Shown in pieces: positions 27,822 to 35,882 of a stretch of DNA of 64,000 nucleotides (position 1 is the stretch's first letter; each line of letters starts with the position of its first letter). The notes under the pieces are model-generated. The model saw nothing but the letters and a program-made list of their open reading frames with translations, was not told the origin of the DNA and searched no databases. The DNA is taken from the NCBI RefSeq assembly GCF_000733755.1, contig NZ_JPOF01000002.1, forward strand, positions 496,001 through 560,000, read 5' to 3'. The stretch is from Lachnoclostridium phytofermentans (GTDB lineage Bacteria; Bacillota; Clostridia; Lachnospirales; Lachnospiraceae). The position numbers were made by a program, and so were the translations under genes.

Positions 27822-27827
27822 ATTATA
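27822..27827 (-). promoter_or_regulatory. extended -10 promoter candidate for the lyase gene
   Basis: TGATATAAT on the minus strand (TATAAT at 27822-27827). No convincing -35 at 16-18 bp. Confidence 0.5.
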
Positions 27828-28100
27828 TCACAATAATTCTTTATTGTACTGCAATATTCTTGTTCTATCAGGTTGATTTTACAGATTTTTTGCACCTTTC
27901 AAATTAATTTCTGAAATAGAAACTCAATAGAAAATATTTTTTTAGAGATAGATAAGCCCGCTATCATGCTTTATATAAAAGAAAGGACTTAAATAGAAAT
28001 ACAAAAATAGCTCTATGTCAAGTATTATGAATTCTAAGAATTCTCCATACTTACCATAAAGCCATTATCTCTTACATTTTTTCTTACTATAACTTAAGAA

Positions 28101-28247
28101 TTATTCCTTCTCTATAGACACCGATGCCTCTTTTTTATTCTTATTGATTCGAAGAGCTTTACCAGCAAATACACCACCTGTTGCAACCAATGCTAGGAAT
28201 ATAAACTTAAATGAGGTTCGTAATAATTCAACTATAAAATCTTCCAT
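28101..28247 (-). CDS. small single-pass membrane protein (48 aa)
   Basis: Translation MEDFIVELLRTSFKFIFLAL continues with VATGGVFAGKALRINKNKKE and a short acidic tail. One hydrophobic helix (about residues 10-32) is followed by a charged, probably cytoplasmic tail. AAGGAGGTAGAGCG precedes the ATG at 28247, and a consensus promoter lies 47 bp further up, so it is very likely expressed. No recognised family. It lies just after hisIE but has its own promoter. Confidence 0.75.
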   Translation of the reverse strand: MEDFIVELLRTSFKFIFLALVATGGVFAGKALRINKNKKEASVSIEKE

Positions 28248-28293
28248 CGCTCTACCTCCTTCAATTAATCTTACGTTAACCAAAACTAAATTT

Positions 28294-28322
28294 ATTATAC
28301 AATAAATTGATAGAAGATGCAA
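28294..28322 (-). promoter_or_regulatory. sigma-A promoter for the 48-aa membrane protein
   Basis: TTGCAT (28317-28322), 17-bp spacer, TATAAT (28294-28299). Confidence 0.75.
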
Positions 28323-28394
28323 ATTCAAAAAATAAAGAATCTTTCGTATTAGAAATAGAAAAAGTTATCTTCCTGTTCTCATCTACAGCAATTA

Positions 28395-29669
28395 TTATCT
28401 TCGGTGAGAGAGCTCTTCAATAATATCATCCCAGTCGACACCACGTTCTGCCATTAGCACCATCATATGATAAAGGAAATCCGAGATTTCGTATTTTAAT
28501 TCTTCGGGATTCGGATTTTTGGCTGCAATCACGATTTCTGTAGCCTCTTCTCCACATTTTTTAAGAATCTTATCAATTCCCTTATCAAACAGATAATTCG
28601 TATAAGAACCTTCCTTTGGATTCCTTTTGCGATCCAAGATTACTTGATATACATCCTGTAAAACTAATAAAGGATTTGATTCTTCATATTCCTTTTTCAC
28701 TAAATTTTGAAAGAAACAGGTTGTATTTCCTGTATGACATGCCGGTCCTTGTGGCTGAACCATTGCTAATATCGTGTCCTTATCACAGTCGATTGTTAAG
28801 GATCTTACGTATTGATAATTCCCTGAAGTTTCACCCTTTATCCATAGACTTTGTCTGCTTCTAGAATAATATGTCATACGTCCAGTTTCTAACGTTTTTT
28901 CATAGGCCTCTTCATTCATGTAAGCGACCATAAGAACTTCTTTCGTCTTATAATCCTGAGTTACAACAGGAATTAATCCTTGCTCATTTAACTTAAATTC
29001 AGAAAATGGCAGGTTGCTTCGAAATGAATTCATTTCTATTCCCGCTTCTTCTAATAATCTCTTAATTTTATAAATGTCCTTATTTTCGTAATAATCTGTT
29101 GCGACACCAAGAACATTTTTTGTTTTTATTAAAGTCTCCATGTCATTTCGTAATAAACTATCTCTGATATAGATAGGAAACGGAGAAGCTTCGATTTTTT
29201 CTAAGATGCTCTCTGTCATATAGACATGTTTAATAAGCGCCGAATCGATGCCTAATGGAAGAATATCCTTAATTAAGTCTTCTCTCTGTAAAATACCATC
29301 ATTTTTATCAGCACTCGCATCAAACTCTAAGATAATTTTATCTTTACCAAAACGATCAGAGCCTTCCTTTAGGATAGCCATATCAGTTAGTTTACAAAAA
29401 GGTAGTACCACCTTAGCAGCTCCAGTATAGAATGCTTTTTTAATATCTTCGAAACGTTTAGCAAGGTATCCAATCATGACAGGTATTTCTACCTTCTTCA
29501 CAATGGTTTTCACTGTTAATAAAAATTCCTCTCTCTCCTTTTCTAGGATAGAGTAATTATAAATCAATATTTCGTCTGCACCGTTTTGCTCGTAAGCTAG
29601 AGCTCGCTTTATTATGCTGTCCTCTAACTCATTTTCCGCATTAATATATGCAATAATTTTTTTATACAT
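28395..29669 (-). CDS. hisI: HisIE (phosphoribosyl-AMP cyclohydrolase / phosphoribosyl-ATP pyrophosphatase) with N-terminal HisF-like domain
   Basis: 424 residues, about twice a normal HisIE. Residues 221-325 are HisI ([37 protein letters not shown] with zinc cysteines). Residues 330-424 are HisE ([32 protein letters not shown]). Residues 1-215 look like a shortened HisA/HisF barrel ([26 protein letters not shown]). However, the first catalytic Asp position reads Asn (YINAENE) and the GGGIR phosphate loop reads IGYLAKR. Start ATG 29669 is preceded by an AGAGAG site. Last gene of the his operon, 109 bp after hisA. Confidence 0.9.
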   Translation of the reverse strand: MYKKIIAYINAENELEDSIIKRALAYEQNGADEILIYNYSILEKEREEFLLTVKTIVKKVEIPVMIGYLAKRFEDIKKAFYTGAAKVVLPFCKLTDMAILKEGSDRFGKDKIILEFDASADKNDGILQREDLIKDILPLGIDSALIKHVYMTESILEKIEASPFPIYIRDSLLRNDMETLIKTKNVLGVATDYYENKDIYKIKRLLEEAGIEMNSFRSNLPFSEFKLNEQGLIPVVTQDYKTKEVLMVAYMNEEAYEKTLETGRMTYYSRSRQSLWIKGETSGNYQYVRSLTIDCDKDTILAMVQPQGPACHTGNTTCFFQNLVKKEYEESNPLLVLQDVYQVILDRKRNPKEGSYTNYLFDKGIDKILKKCGEEATEIVIAAKNPNPEELKYEISDFLYHMMVLMAERGVDWDDIIEELSHRR

Positions 29670-29710
29670 AACTAATCTCTCTTTCTTCTGCCATACAAGG
29701 TAACAACACA

Positions 29711-29776
29711 TCACGAACTTTTCCTTGTCATGTATAAGTTTAGGTACGCTTTGTTAGCTTTTCCTTCTTATGAATT
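29711..29776 (-). repeat. two half-copies of the dispersed 3'-flank palindrome
   Basis: The hisA-hisIE gap holds TTCATAAGAAGGAAAAGCTA and later CATGACAAGGAAAAGTTCG on the minus strand. Both match the left arm of the family, with AAAGCGTAC between them matching the right arm. Confidence 0.45.
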
Positions 29777-29778
29777 AG

Positions 29779-30498
29779 CTACTGCTCGAATAGTCTAGTC
29801 GCTTTCTCTAACTCAATTCTTCGTTCGTATAATGCTTTTCCAATAATAACTCCAGATACATTAATCTCATCCAGTGCTTCTAAATCTTTCATCGAGGATA
29901 CTCCGCCTGAAGCAATAATATTAAGTCCAGTCGAATCAACCATCTCTTTCGTGTGTTCTATATTAGGTCCTTGTAACATACCATCTTTGGAAATATCTGT
30001 ATAAACTATTGTGGTTACCCCTATCTCTTTCATTTCAAGAGCAAGGGAAACCGCATTATAATTGCTAACCTTTTCCCATCCTTCAATAGCAACCATACCA
30101 TTTTTTGCATCAATCCCAATTACTATTTTATCTGCTCCAAAAGTTGAAATAATTTCTCTTACAAACTGAGGATTTTCCACTGCTTTTGTACCTATAATAA
30201 CACGGCTAACACCGAGATTTAACTTATGCTCTATATCCTGAATAGTACGGATACCTCCGCCAACCTGAATCGGTATCGAAACATTCGAAACGATCTCTTT
30301 AATCACTTCATCGTTCATGCTATGGCCAGCCAAGGCTCCATCTAAATCTACAATATGTATGTAGCTTGCTCCTTGGCGTTCCCACTGCATCGCTATGTTA
30401 GCGGGAACATGAGAATACACTTCTACATCATGAAATTGCCCTTGTCTTAATCTAACGCACTGCCCATTTCGAATATCAATTGCTGGATATAATCTCAT
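29779..30498 (-). CDS. hisA: ProFAR isomerase HisA
   Basis: Fourth-step isomerase of histidine synthesis, a TIM barrel of 239 residues. Catalytic Asp residues sit in YPAIDIRNGQCVRL and VIGIDAKNG. GGGIRTIQDIE and IASGGVSSMKDLEAL are the phosphate loops. GGAGAAGAC precedes the ATG. Its usual neighbours hisH and hisF are missing. Confidence 0.96.
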   Translation of the reverse strand: MRLYPAIDIRNGQCVRLRQGQFHDVEVYSHVPANIAMQWERQGASYIHIVDLDGALAGHSMNDEVIKEIVSNVSIPIQVGGGIRTIQDIEHKLNLGVSRVIIGTKAVENPQFVREIISTFGADKIVIGIDAKNGMVAIEGWEKVSNYNAVSLALEMKEIGVTTIVYTDISKDGMLQGPNIEHTKEMVDSTGLNIIASGGVSSMKDLEALDEINVSGVIIGKALYERRIELEKATRLFEQ

Positions 30499-30533
30499 TG
30501 TCTTCTCCTATCTGCCGTCTTTGGCCAACCATA

Positions 30534-31124
30534 TTATTCTACAGTTCCTTTGGTGGATAACACTCCTTGTATCCTAGAATCAATACCGCATGCTTCATCA
30601 AGTGCCTTTGCGAATGCTTTAAACATAGCTTCTACTATGTGATGATTGTTACTACCATCCATTTGTTTTAGATGAAGATTCATACCTGCACTATATGAGA
30701 TGGCATAGAAGAACTCCTTTACTAGTTCTGCATCCATATATCCTAACTTTTCACAAGTCAATTGTGCCTGATAGTTCAAATAAGGACGTCCGGATAAATC
30801 AATCGCACATAATACCAAGGTTTCGTCCATTGGAAGCAAAAAGGAACCATACCGACGAATCCCGGTTTTCTCCATCAATGCTTGCCTAATTGCTTGCCCT
30901 AAAACAATTCCGGTATCCTCGACGGTATGATGGGTATCTACATAAAGATCTCCCTTTACATTAACCTTTAAATCAAAAAATCCATGTTTTGCAAAGCTTT
31001 GTAACATATGATCAAAGAATCCAATTCCGGTTTCTATTTCTGCTATCCCTGTTCCATCCAGATTTAGCTCTAAGGTTATATCGGTTTCTTTCGTTTTTCT
31101 AGTAATTTTTGCTGTTCGATTCAC
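30534..31124 (-). CDS. hisB: imidazoleglycerol-phosphate dehydratase
   Basis: About 196 residues. Metal-binding motifs are GIGFFDHMLQSFAKHG, DTHHTVEDTGI and NNHHIVEAMFKAFAKAL. This is the monofunctional HisB without phosphatase. I favour a GTG start at 31124 because GAGGG lies five bases upstream; an ATG four codons earlier overlaps that GAGGG and has no site. A separate histidinol-phosphatase is not in the window. Confidence 0.94.
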   Translation of the reverse strand: MNRTAKITRKTKETDITLELNLDGTGIAEIETGIGFFDHMLQSFAKHGFFDLKVNVKGDLYVDTHHTVEDTGIVLGQAIRQALMEKTGIRRYGSFLLPMDETLVLCAIDLSGRPYLNYQAQLTCEKLGYMDAELVKEFFYAISYSAGMNLHLKQMDGSNNHHIVEAMFKAFAKALDEACGIDSRIQGVLSTKGTVE

Positions 31125-31249
31125 ATTAACCCTCATTTCTGCGCTGATATTTTCTATTCCTACGTTTGTGATGACAGCACAAACACAAACTTGTTCCGTA
31201 AGATAATTTAGAATCCTGGTTATGGGTATTAAGTTAAGACTTATTTCTT

Positions 31250-32557
31250 TTAACTTAATTCCTCTTCGTTTTCAAATCGTACTGATATGGAATTAGCATG
31301 TGCTGTAAGTCCTTCTGCCTGAGCAAAGGTTACAATGTCTTGATATACTGGCTGTAGAGCTTCTCTTGAATATGAGATAATACTGGACTTTTTGATAAAA
31401 TCATCCACGCTCAGTGGTGAGAAGAATTTTGCGGTTCCATTCGTAGGGAGTACATGATTCGGTCCTGCAAAATAATCCCCTAGAGGTTCTGAAGAATACT
31501 CACCAATAAAGATTGCACCAGCGTTCTTAATCTTTGTCATTACTTCAAAAGCATTCTTTGTCATAATCTCAAGGTGCTCGGATGCAATCTCATTTGCAGT
31601 ATCAATTGCTTCATTTAAGTTTTTTGCAACTAGTATATATCCATAATTATCTAAAGATGCACGTATAATTTCAGTTCGACTTAGAACTTTTAAAAAGTCA
31701 TCTACTTCCTCCGAAACCTGTTTAGCAAGAGCTTCGCTCGTCGTAATCAGAATAGAAGAAGCTAATTCATCATGCTCTGCTTGTGATAGAAGGTCTGCTG
31801 CAACAAATCTAGGATTGGCAGTCTCATCAGCAATTACTAGAATTTCACTTGGACCTGCAATGGAATCAATGCTTACATTTCCATAGACAGCTTTTTTCGC
31901 AAGCGCTACGTAGATGTTACCAGGTCCTACAATCTTATCAACTTTTCTTATTGACTCAGTTCCATACGCAAGTGCAGCGATTGCTTGTGCTCCACCTACT
32001 TTATAGATTTCCGTGACTCCTGCTTCTTTTGCAGCGACTAAAGTACCTGGATTTACATTACCATCGGCTCCCGGTGGTGTTGTCATAGCAATTCTTCTAA
32101 CACCAGCAACTTTGGCAGGTAACACATTCATCAATACGGAGGATGGATACGCTGCCTTTCCTCCTGGTACATAAACACCTACTGCATCAATTGCTGTTAC
32201 CTTCTGTCCAAGAATTATGCCGCTTGGTTCGCTGTCAAACCAGCTATATTGTTTTTGCTTTTGGTGATAAGCCTCTATGTTATGTATAGATTTACGGATA
32301 ACCTCTAGTGTAGACGCAGGTATTTGTTCGTAAGCCTTTGCAATCTCTTCTTCCGTTACCTGTATGGTTTCCTTCGTGATGGCCGCTTTATCAAACCGTA
32401 AACTATAGTCAAATAAAGCCTCATCGCCACGTTTTTTTACATCTCCAATAATATCTGCAACTTTATCTTCATATTCTCTGTATTGATTTGGACTACGTTT
32501 TAGTAAGTTTTCTAATATATTATTTTTTGTAACATCATTTAATTCAATTATTCTCAT
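31250..32557 (-). CDS. hisD: histidinol dehydrogenase
   Basis: Last two oxidation steps of histidine synthesis, NAD and zinc dependent, 435 residues. Motifs: VGPGNIYVALAKKAVYG, DSIAGPSEILVIADETANP, DLLSQAEHDELASS, and AGPNHVLPTNGTAKFFSPLS near the end. AAAGG precedes the ATG. It follows a 284-bp gap from hisG that carries the 42-bp repeats. Confidence 0.97.
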   Translation of the reverse strand: MRIIELNDVTKNNILENLLKRSPNQYREYEDKVADIIGDVKKRGDEALFDYSLRFDKAAITKETIQVTEEEIAKAYEQIPASTLEVIRKSIHNIEAYHQKQKQYSWFDSEPSGIILGQKVTAIDAVGVYVPGGKAAYPSSVLMNVLPAKVAGVRRIAMTTPPGADGNVNPGTLVAAKEAGVTEIYKVGGAQAIAALAYGTESIRKVDKIVGPGNIYVALAKKAVYGNVSIDSIAGPSEILVIADETANPRFVAADLLSQAEHDELASSILITTSEALAKQVSEEVDDFLKVLSRTEIIRASLDNYGYILVAKNLNEAIDTANEIASEHLEIMTKNAFEVMTKIKNAGAIFIGEYSSEPLGDYFAGPNHVLPTNGTAKFFSPLSVDDFIKKSSIISYSREALQPVYQDIVTFAQAEGLTAHANSISVRFENEEELS

Positions 32558-32625
32558 AGCGAATCTGCCTTTCTATGAATATTTTAGCATATGCTTTGGT
32601 TATAAGGTAGCTTTATTTCATATAA

Positions 32626-32841
32626 TTAATTTATATAGGTTTGAGTTTCCACTATATTTAGCTTCTCATTATTTTCTATAGGTTTAGAAGCAACTTTATT
32701 CAGTTTCTCATTATTTTCTATAGTATTAGAAGCTATTATATTCAGCTCCTCATTCATCTCTATAATTTTAGAAGCTATTATATTCAGCTCCTCATTCATC
32801 TCTATAGTTTTAGAAGCTATTATATTCAGCTCCTCATTTTC
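32626..32841 (-). repeat. five 42-bp repeats forming an in-frame open extension after the hisG amber stop
   Basis: Directly after the hisG TAG the same frame stays open for 71 codons to a TAA at 32626. It encodes 14-residue units of the type MNEELNIIASKTIE. Copy starts are spaced exactly 42 bp (TTCAG marks at 32699, 32741, 32783, 32825; diverged copy at 32657). The two units nearest hisG differ from each other by one base over most of their length; the distal units are more diverged. No ribosome site fits an independent start. It could be a former C-terminal tail, a read-through tail or a spacer. Confidence 0.75.
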
Positions 32842-33492
32842 CTAATAAATTAAATTATTTAGAACCTCTCGTAAGTCATTTATCATCTTAGTAATTCTTT
32901 CATGCTCCATCTTCATACTTACCTGATTGACTACAACACGAGCAGATAGCGGACAAATCTCTTCTAACACTTCCAATCCGTTTTCTCTTAAGGTAGAACC
33001 AGTTTCAACGATATCAACAATTACTTCTGCTAAACCAACAATCGGTGCTAACTCGATCGATCCATTTAATTTAATAATTTCAACCGTTTGATGCTTTTTG
33101 TTATAAAAATAATCTTTTGCGATATTCGGATATTTCGTTGCAACACGAATCAGTTCACCATGATGTAATAGCTCTTTTGCACTTGCTGGTCCAGCAACGC
33201 ACATTCGACATTTTCCTAAGTTTAAATCCAAGACTTCATACATCTTTCGTCCTTCTTCAAGAATGGTATCTTTCCCCACCACTCCAATATCCGCAGCACC
33301 ATATTCTACATAGGTTGGAACATCATTCGCCTTTGCTAAGAAGAAACGTAGTTTTAATTCCTCATTTGTAAAGATTAATTTTCTAGAGTTTGGATCCTTC
33401 ATTTCTTCACAGGTAATTCCAACTTGTTCTAACATCTCAAGCGCCTTTTTCGCAAGGCGACCTTTGGCTAATGCAATTGTAATATATTTCAC
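32842..33492 (-). CDS. hisG: ATP phosphoribosyltransferase, catalytic subunit (short form)
   Basis: First step of histidine synthesis. 216 residues, the short HisG that needs HisZ. Motifs: ITIALAKGRLAKKALEML, AADIGVVGKDTI, and the PRPP loop VDIVETGSTLRENGLEV. GTG start at 33492 is set by ATGGAGGTTATA directly before it. It is 24 bp downstream of hisZ, its regulatory partner. It ends ...NNLIY at an amber codon followed by open repeat sequence. Confidence 0.95.
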   Translation of the reverse strand: MKYITIALAKGRLAKKALEMLEQVGITCEEMKDPNSRKLIFTNEELKLRFFLAKANDVPTYVEYGAADIGVVGKDTILEEGRKMYEVLDLNLGKCRMCVAGPASAKELLHHGELIRVATKYPNIAKDYFYNKKHQTVEIIKLNGSIELAPIVGLAEVIVDIVETGSTLRENGLEVLEEICPLSARVVVNQVSMKMEHERITKMINDLREVLNNLIY

Positions 33493-33515
33493 TATAACCT
33501 CCATATCTTCGCGTC

Positions 33516-34772
33516 TTAGGATAACATTCCTTTTAGTGGTACCTTTTGTACTGTTCCATCGATTGCATGAATCACTTCTACTTCCTCTTCGGTAAATAAA
33601 GCAAGAATACCACCAATCCCCATACGTTTTGCATAAGCGACGTACTCTTCTCTTGTTCTATCTTCCTTATGGGCTAGCAGCTCTATCTTCATCTCCTGTT
33701 CACGGAAGTGATTTGCTAATGCGACTGCACTTTCAATAAAAGACGAGTCATAAACAATTAAGGTATTCTCTAACTCCGGTTCTTCCATAAGTTTTTGTCT
33801 GCTCAGTGCAATCATTAGCTGGTCAACTAAAACAGCCATACCAATTGCGGGTGCTTGCTTTCCAAACTGTCCTACTAAAGAGTCATAGCGTCCACCTGTG
33901 ATCACAGCATCACCTGTCCCATAGGTGTAAGCCCTGAAGATAATTCCAGTATAATAATTGTATTTACTAAGCATTCCCAAATCAAAAGTGATATACTGTT
34001 CATATCCATATAGTGTTAACAGTTCATACAGTTTTTCCATACGTTCCAATGCTTTTCTTGCACGTTCATTATGTATGGAATCCTTCACACTAAGTACCTT
34101 ATTTAACGTTCCAAATAGATCAGTCAACTGCAAGATCACACTTTGTACAGGCTTTTCTAAGTTCTTTCCTCGTAATAACTCTTCCACACCAAATAAATTC
34201 TTGTTTTCAATGAGAATACGTAACTGCTCTGTTTCTTCCTCATCAAATCCTGCCTCTTCAACAATACCAAGGAAGAAGTCTGCCTGACCAATTTCTACTT
34301 GAAACTCTTTTAAACCTGCACATTGTAAGCATTCTACAGTCAAAGCAATCATCTCTGCATCCGCTTCAATGCTTGCATCATTAATTAATTCCGCTCCTAA
34401 CTGAGTAGCTTCCTTTAATTTTCCCTGATAACTGCTACTATTAATAAATGTGCTGCCACAATAACTTAATCGAATTGGCATCTGTTCTGTTTTATAATAT
34501 TTAGCAACACAGCGTGCTATGGATGGAGTGATATCCGGTCGAAGAACCAAGGTATTCCCCTCTCTATCAAAAAATTTATACATCTCCTTACTACTAACAC
34601 TTCCTCGTTCTTTGCTAAAGATATCAAAAAACTCAAACATTGGAGTTTGTATCTCATGAAATCCATGCAGTGCCAAACGCTTACTCAGTTCTTGCTCTAG
34701 CGTCTTTTTCTTTGCAAATTCAGAATTATAAATGTCACGAACACCCTCTGGGGTATGTAATAATTTATCCAT
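33516..34772 (-). CDS. hisZ: ATP phosphoribosyltransferase regulatory subunit HisZ
   Basis: HisRS-like paralogue without tRNA-charging function, 418 residues. Begins LLHTPEGVRDIYN, has class II motif 2 (GNTLVLRPDITPSIARCV) and a TGGRYDSLVGQFGK-like motif 3 region (VITGGRYDSLVGQFG). The tail is much shorter than an anticodon-binding domain. With short HisG it forms the hetero-octameric enzyme controlled by histidine. First gene of the operon. AAGGAAGG precedes the ATG. Confidence 0.93.
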   Translation of the reverse strand: MDKLLHTPEGVRDIYNSEFAKKKTLEQELSKRLALHGFHEIQTPMFEFFDIFSKERGSVSSKEMYKFFDREGNTLVLRPDITPSIARCVAKYYKTEQMPIRLSYCGSTFINSSSYQGKLKEATQLGAELINDASIEADAEMIALTVECLQCAGLKEFQVEIGQADFFLGIVEEAGFDEEETEQLRILIENKNLFGVEELLRGKNLEKPVQSVILQLTDLFGTLNKVLSVKDSIHNERARKALERMEKLYELLTLYGYEQYITFDLGMLSKYNYYTGIIFRAYTYGTGDAVITGGRYDSLVGQFGKQAPAIGMAVLVDQLMIALSRQKLMEEPELENTLIVYDSSFIESAVALANHFREQEMKIELLAHKEDRTREEYVAYAKRMGIGGILALFTEEEVEVIHAIDGTVQKVPLKGMLS

Positions 34773-35174
34773 AAATATCCTTCCTTTATGAAATCTACTA
34801 TAATTAAATCATAGCGTTATAAGTATTTACATCTTCAGGTTTTACTTATGCTCCTATTGATATGCTTTTGGAGTTTATACATTCCTATCACTTTAAAAAC
34901 TAGCTACGTATTTCTATTCTTTTACTTTAATACTTATATTCATTTAATATTCTTAATAAAGAAGTATTTGCATTTCGAGTATTCTCACAAAAGTGGTATC
35001 TGTATATCTACACTGAAATAGTAACTGTATTACGACAATTCTTGTAAAAGAGTACTTATATTTCTGCACTTCTTGATTAAGAAGATGAAGTCACTCACCA
35101 AAAAGATGTTTTAAGTAGATTTATCACACTTTATTAAGGTAACGTGATAATTCGCTACCATACGAAGTTAACTT
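34773..35174 (-). promoter_or_regulatory. about 395-nt leader of the his operon; no T-box found
   Basis: Between the promoter and hisZ lies AT-rich sequence with a hairpin TATCAC...GTGATA just after the predicted start. From about 34905 to 35090 there are roughly six degenerate 28-33-bp units (compare AGTACTTATATTTCTGCACT with AAGTATTTGCATTTCGAGTA on the plus strand). I find no T-box GGTGG/ACCGCG elements and no His-rich leader peptide. Confidence 0.5.
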
Positions 35175-35203
35175 ATTATAATGCAAATGTTTTTCTGTGT
35201 CAA
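35175..35203 (-). promoter_or_regulatory. consensus sigma-A promoter of the his operon
   Basis: Perfect TTGACA (35198-35203), 17-bp spacer, perfect TATAAT (35175-35180) on the minus strand. Confidence 0.92.
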
Positions 35204-35244
35204 GGGAATAAACGCCGTTAAAAATATTCCTTTTCTTGCAAAAA

Positions 35245-35315
35245 GAGCTGTCACAGACAGACTTTGGCGAGGAGTATTAATCCTCTCTCGCCAATAAGTC
35301 CTTTTGTAACAGCTC
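35245..35315 (-). terminator. terminator overlapping the 3' end of recU
   Basis: The minus strand has GAGCTGTTACA...GACTTATTGGCGAG pairing with CTCGCCAAAGTC...TGTGACAGCTC, followed by five T. The left arm is made of the last recU codons, so coding sequence and terminator share bases. It stands immediately before the his promoter. Confidence 0.82.
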
Positions 35316-35813
35316 TAAAAATGGAACAAATACTCCACTATGCCTTCTTACATAAAAATCCTCGCAAAGCTCCTCTTTACGGAAACTCTTCCTTCCTCCA
35401 GATAACTTTCGATTCCAAAATTGCATGAGTTCTTGAAATCGTAAGTAATAGAACTCATCCTTCTTTGAAAAATAAATTATAATAAAGGATATTCCACCCT
35501 GCTCTTCAAAGTCCTCCATAAACTTTACCTGATGTTCATGGATATTTTGCAGGGAAAAGGTATCCACAGCACATTCCTTTGCATCAAAACAAACCGGTAT
35601 CCCCTGAACCGCTCCAATATAATCAACTGTACTTTTTTGTTCAAAATAAGCTAGTGTAATATGACGTTTTTCTTTGTCGATCTGAATTGGTGTAATCGGA
35701 GTTGGTACCTTTTGAATTAATGCTAATCGGTTTTCCCTATACTTCTCTAATGTTAAATTTATTAACTCTTCTAAGGCTGATCCACGAAGCCCTCTTGAAT
35801 TCCATGATGGCAT
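35277..35813 (-). CDS. recU: Holliday junction resolvase RecU
   Basis: 178 residues: N-terminal WNSRGLRGSALEELI, then the nuclease core STVDYIGA, CFDAKECA and IHEHQVKFMEDF, and a FVPFLELL end. Cleaves four-way junctions during recombination and chromosome segregation in Firmicutes. AAAAGGAGGGG precedes the ATG. The 3' end doubles as the left arm of its terminator. Confidence 0.93.
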   Translation of the reverse strand: MPSWNSRGLRGSALEELINLTLEKYRENRLALIQKVPTPITPIQIDKEKRHITLAYFEQKSTVDYIGAVQGIPVCFDAKECAVDTFSLQNIHEHQVKFMEDFEEQGGISFIIIYFSKKDEFYYLRFQELMQFWNRKLSGGRKSFRKEELCEDFYVRRHSGVFVPFLELLQKDLLARED

Positions 35814-35882
35814 TGATTCCCCTCCTTTTCACTATCTTTTGCAAAATTCCATACTTTATCTAACTGCGAAATAAACTTTTTT

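Noticed and set aside
32626-32841. Independent small gene made of the 42-bp repeats
   Set aside because: In-frame ATGs occur inside the repeats but lack a suitably spaced ribosome site; an extension of hisG explains the frame better.
34773-35174. Histidine T-box in the his leader
   Set aside because: No GGTGG/ACCGCG T-box core, no specifier-loop pattern and no terminator before hisZ could be found.
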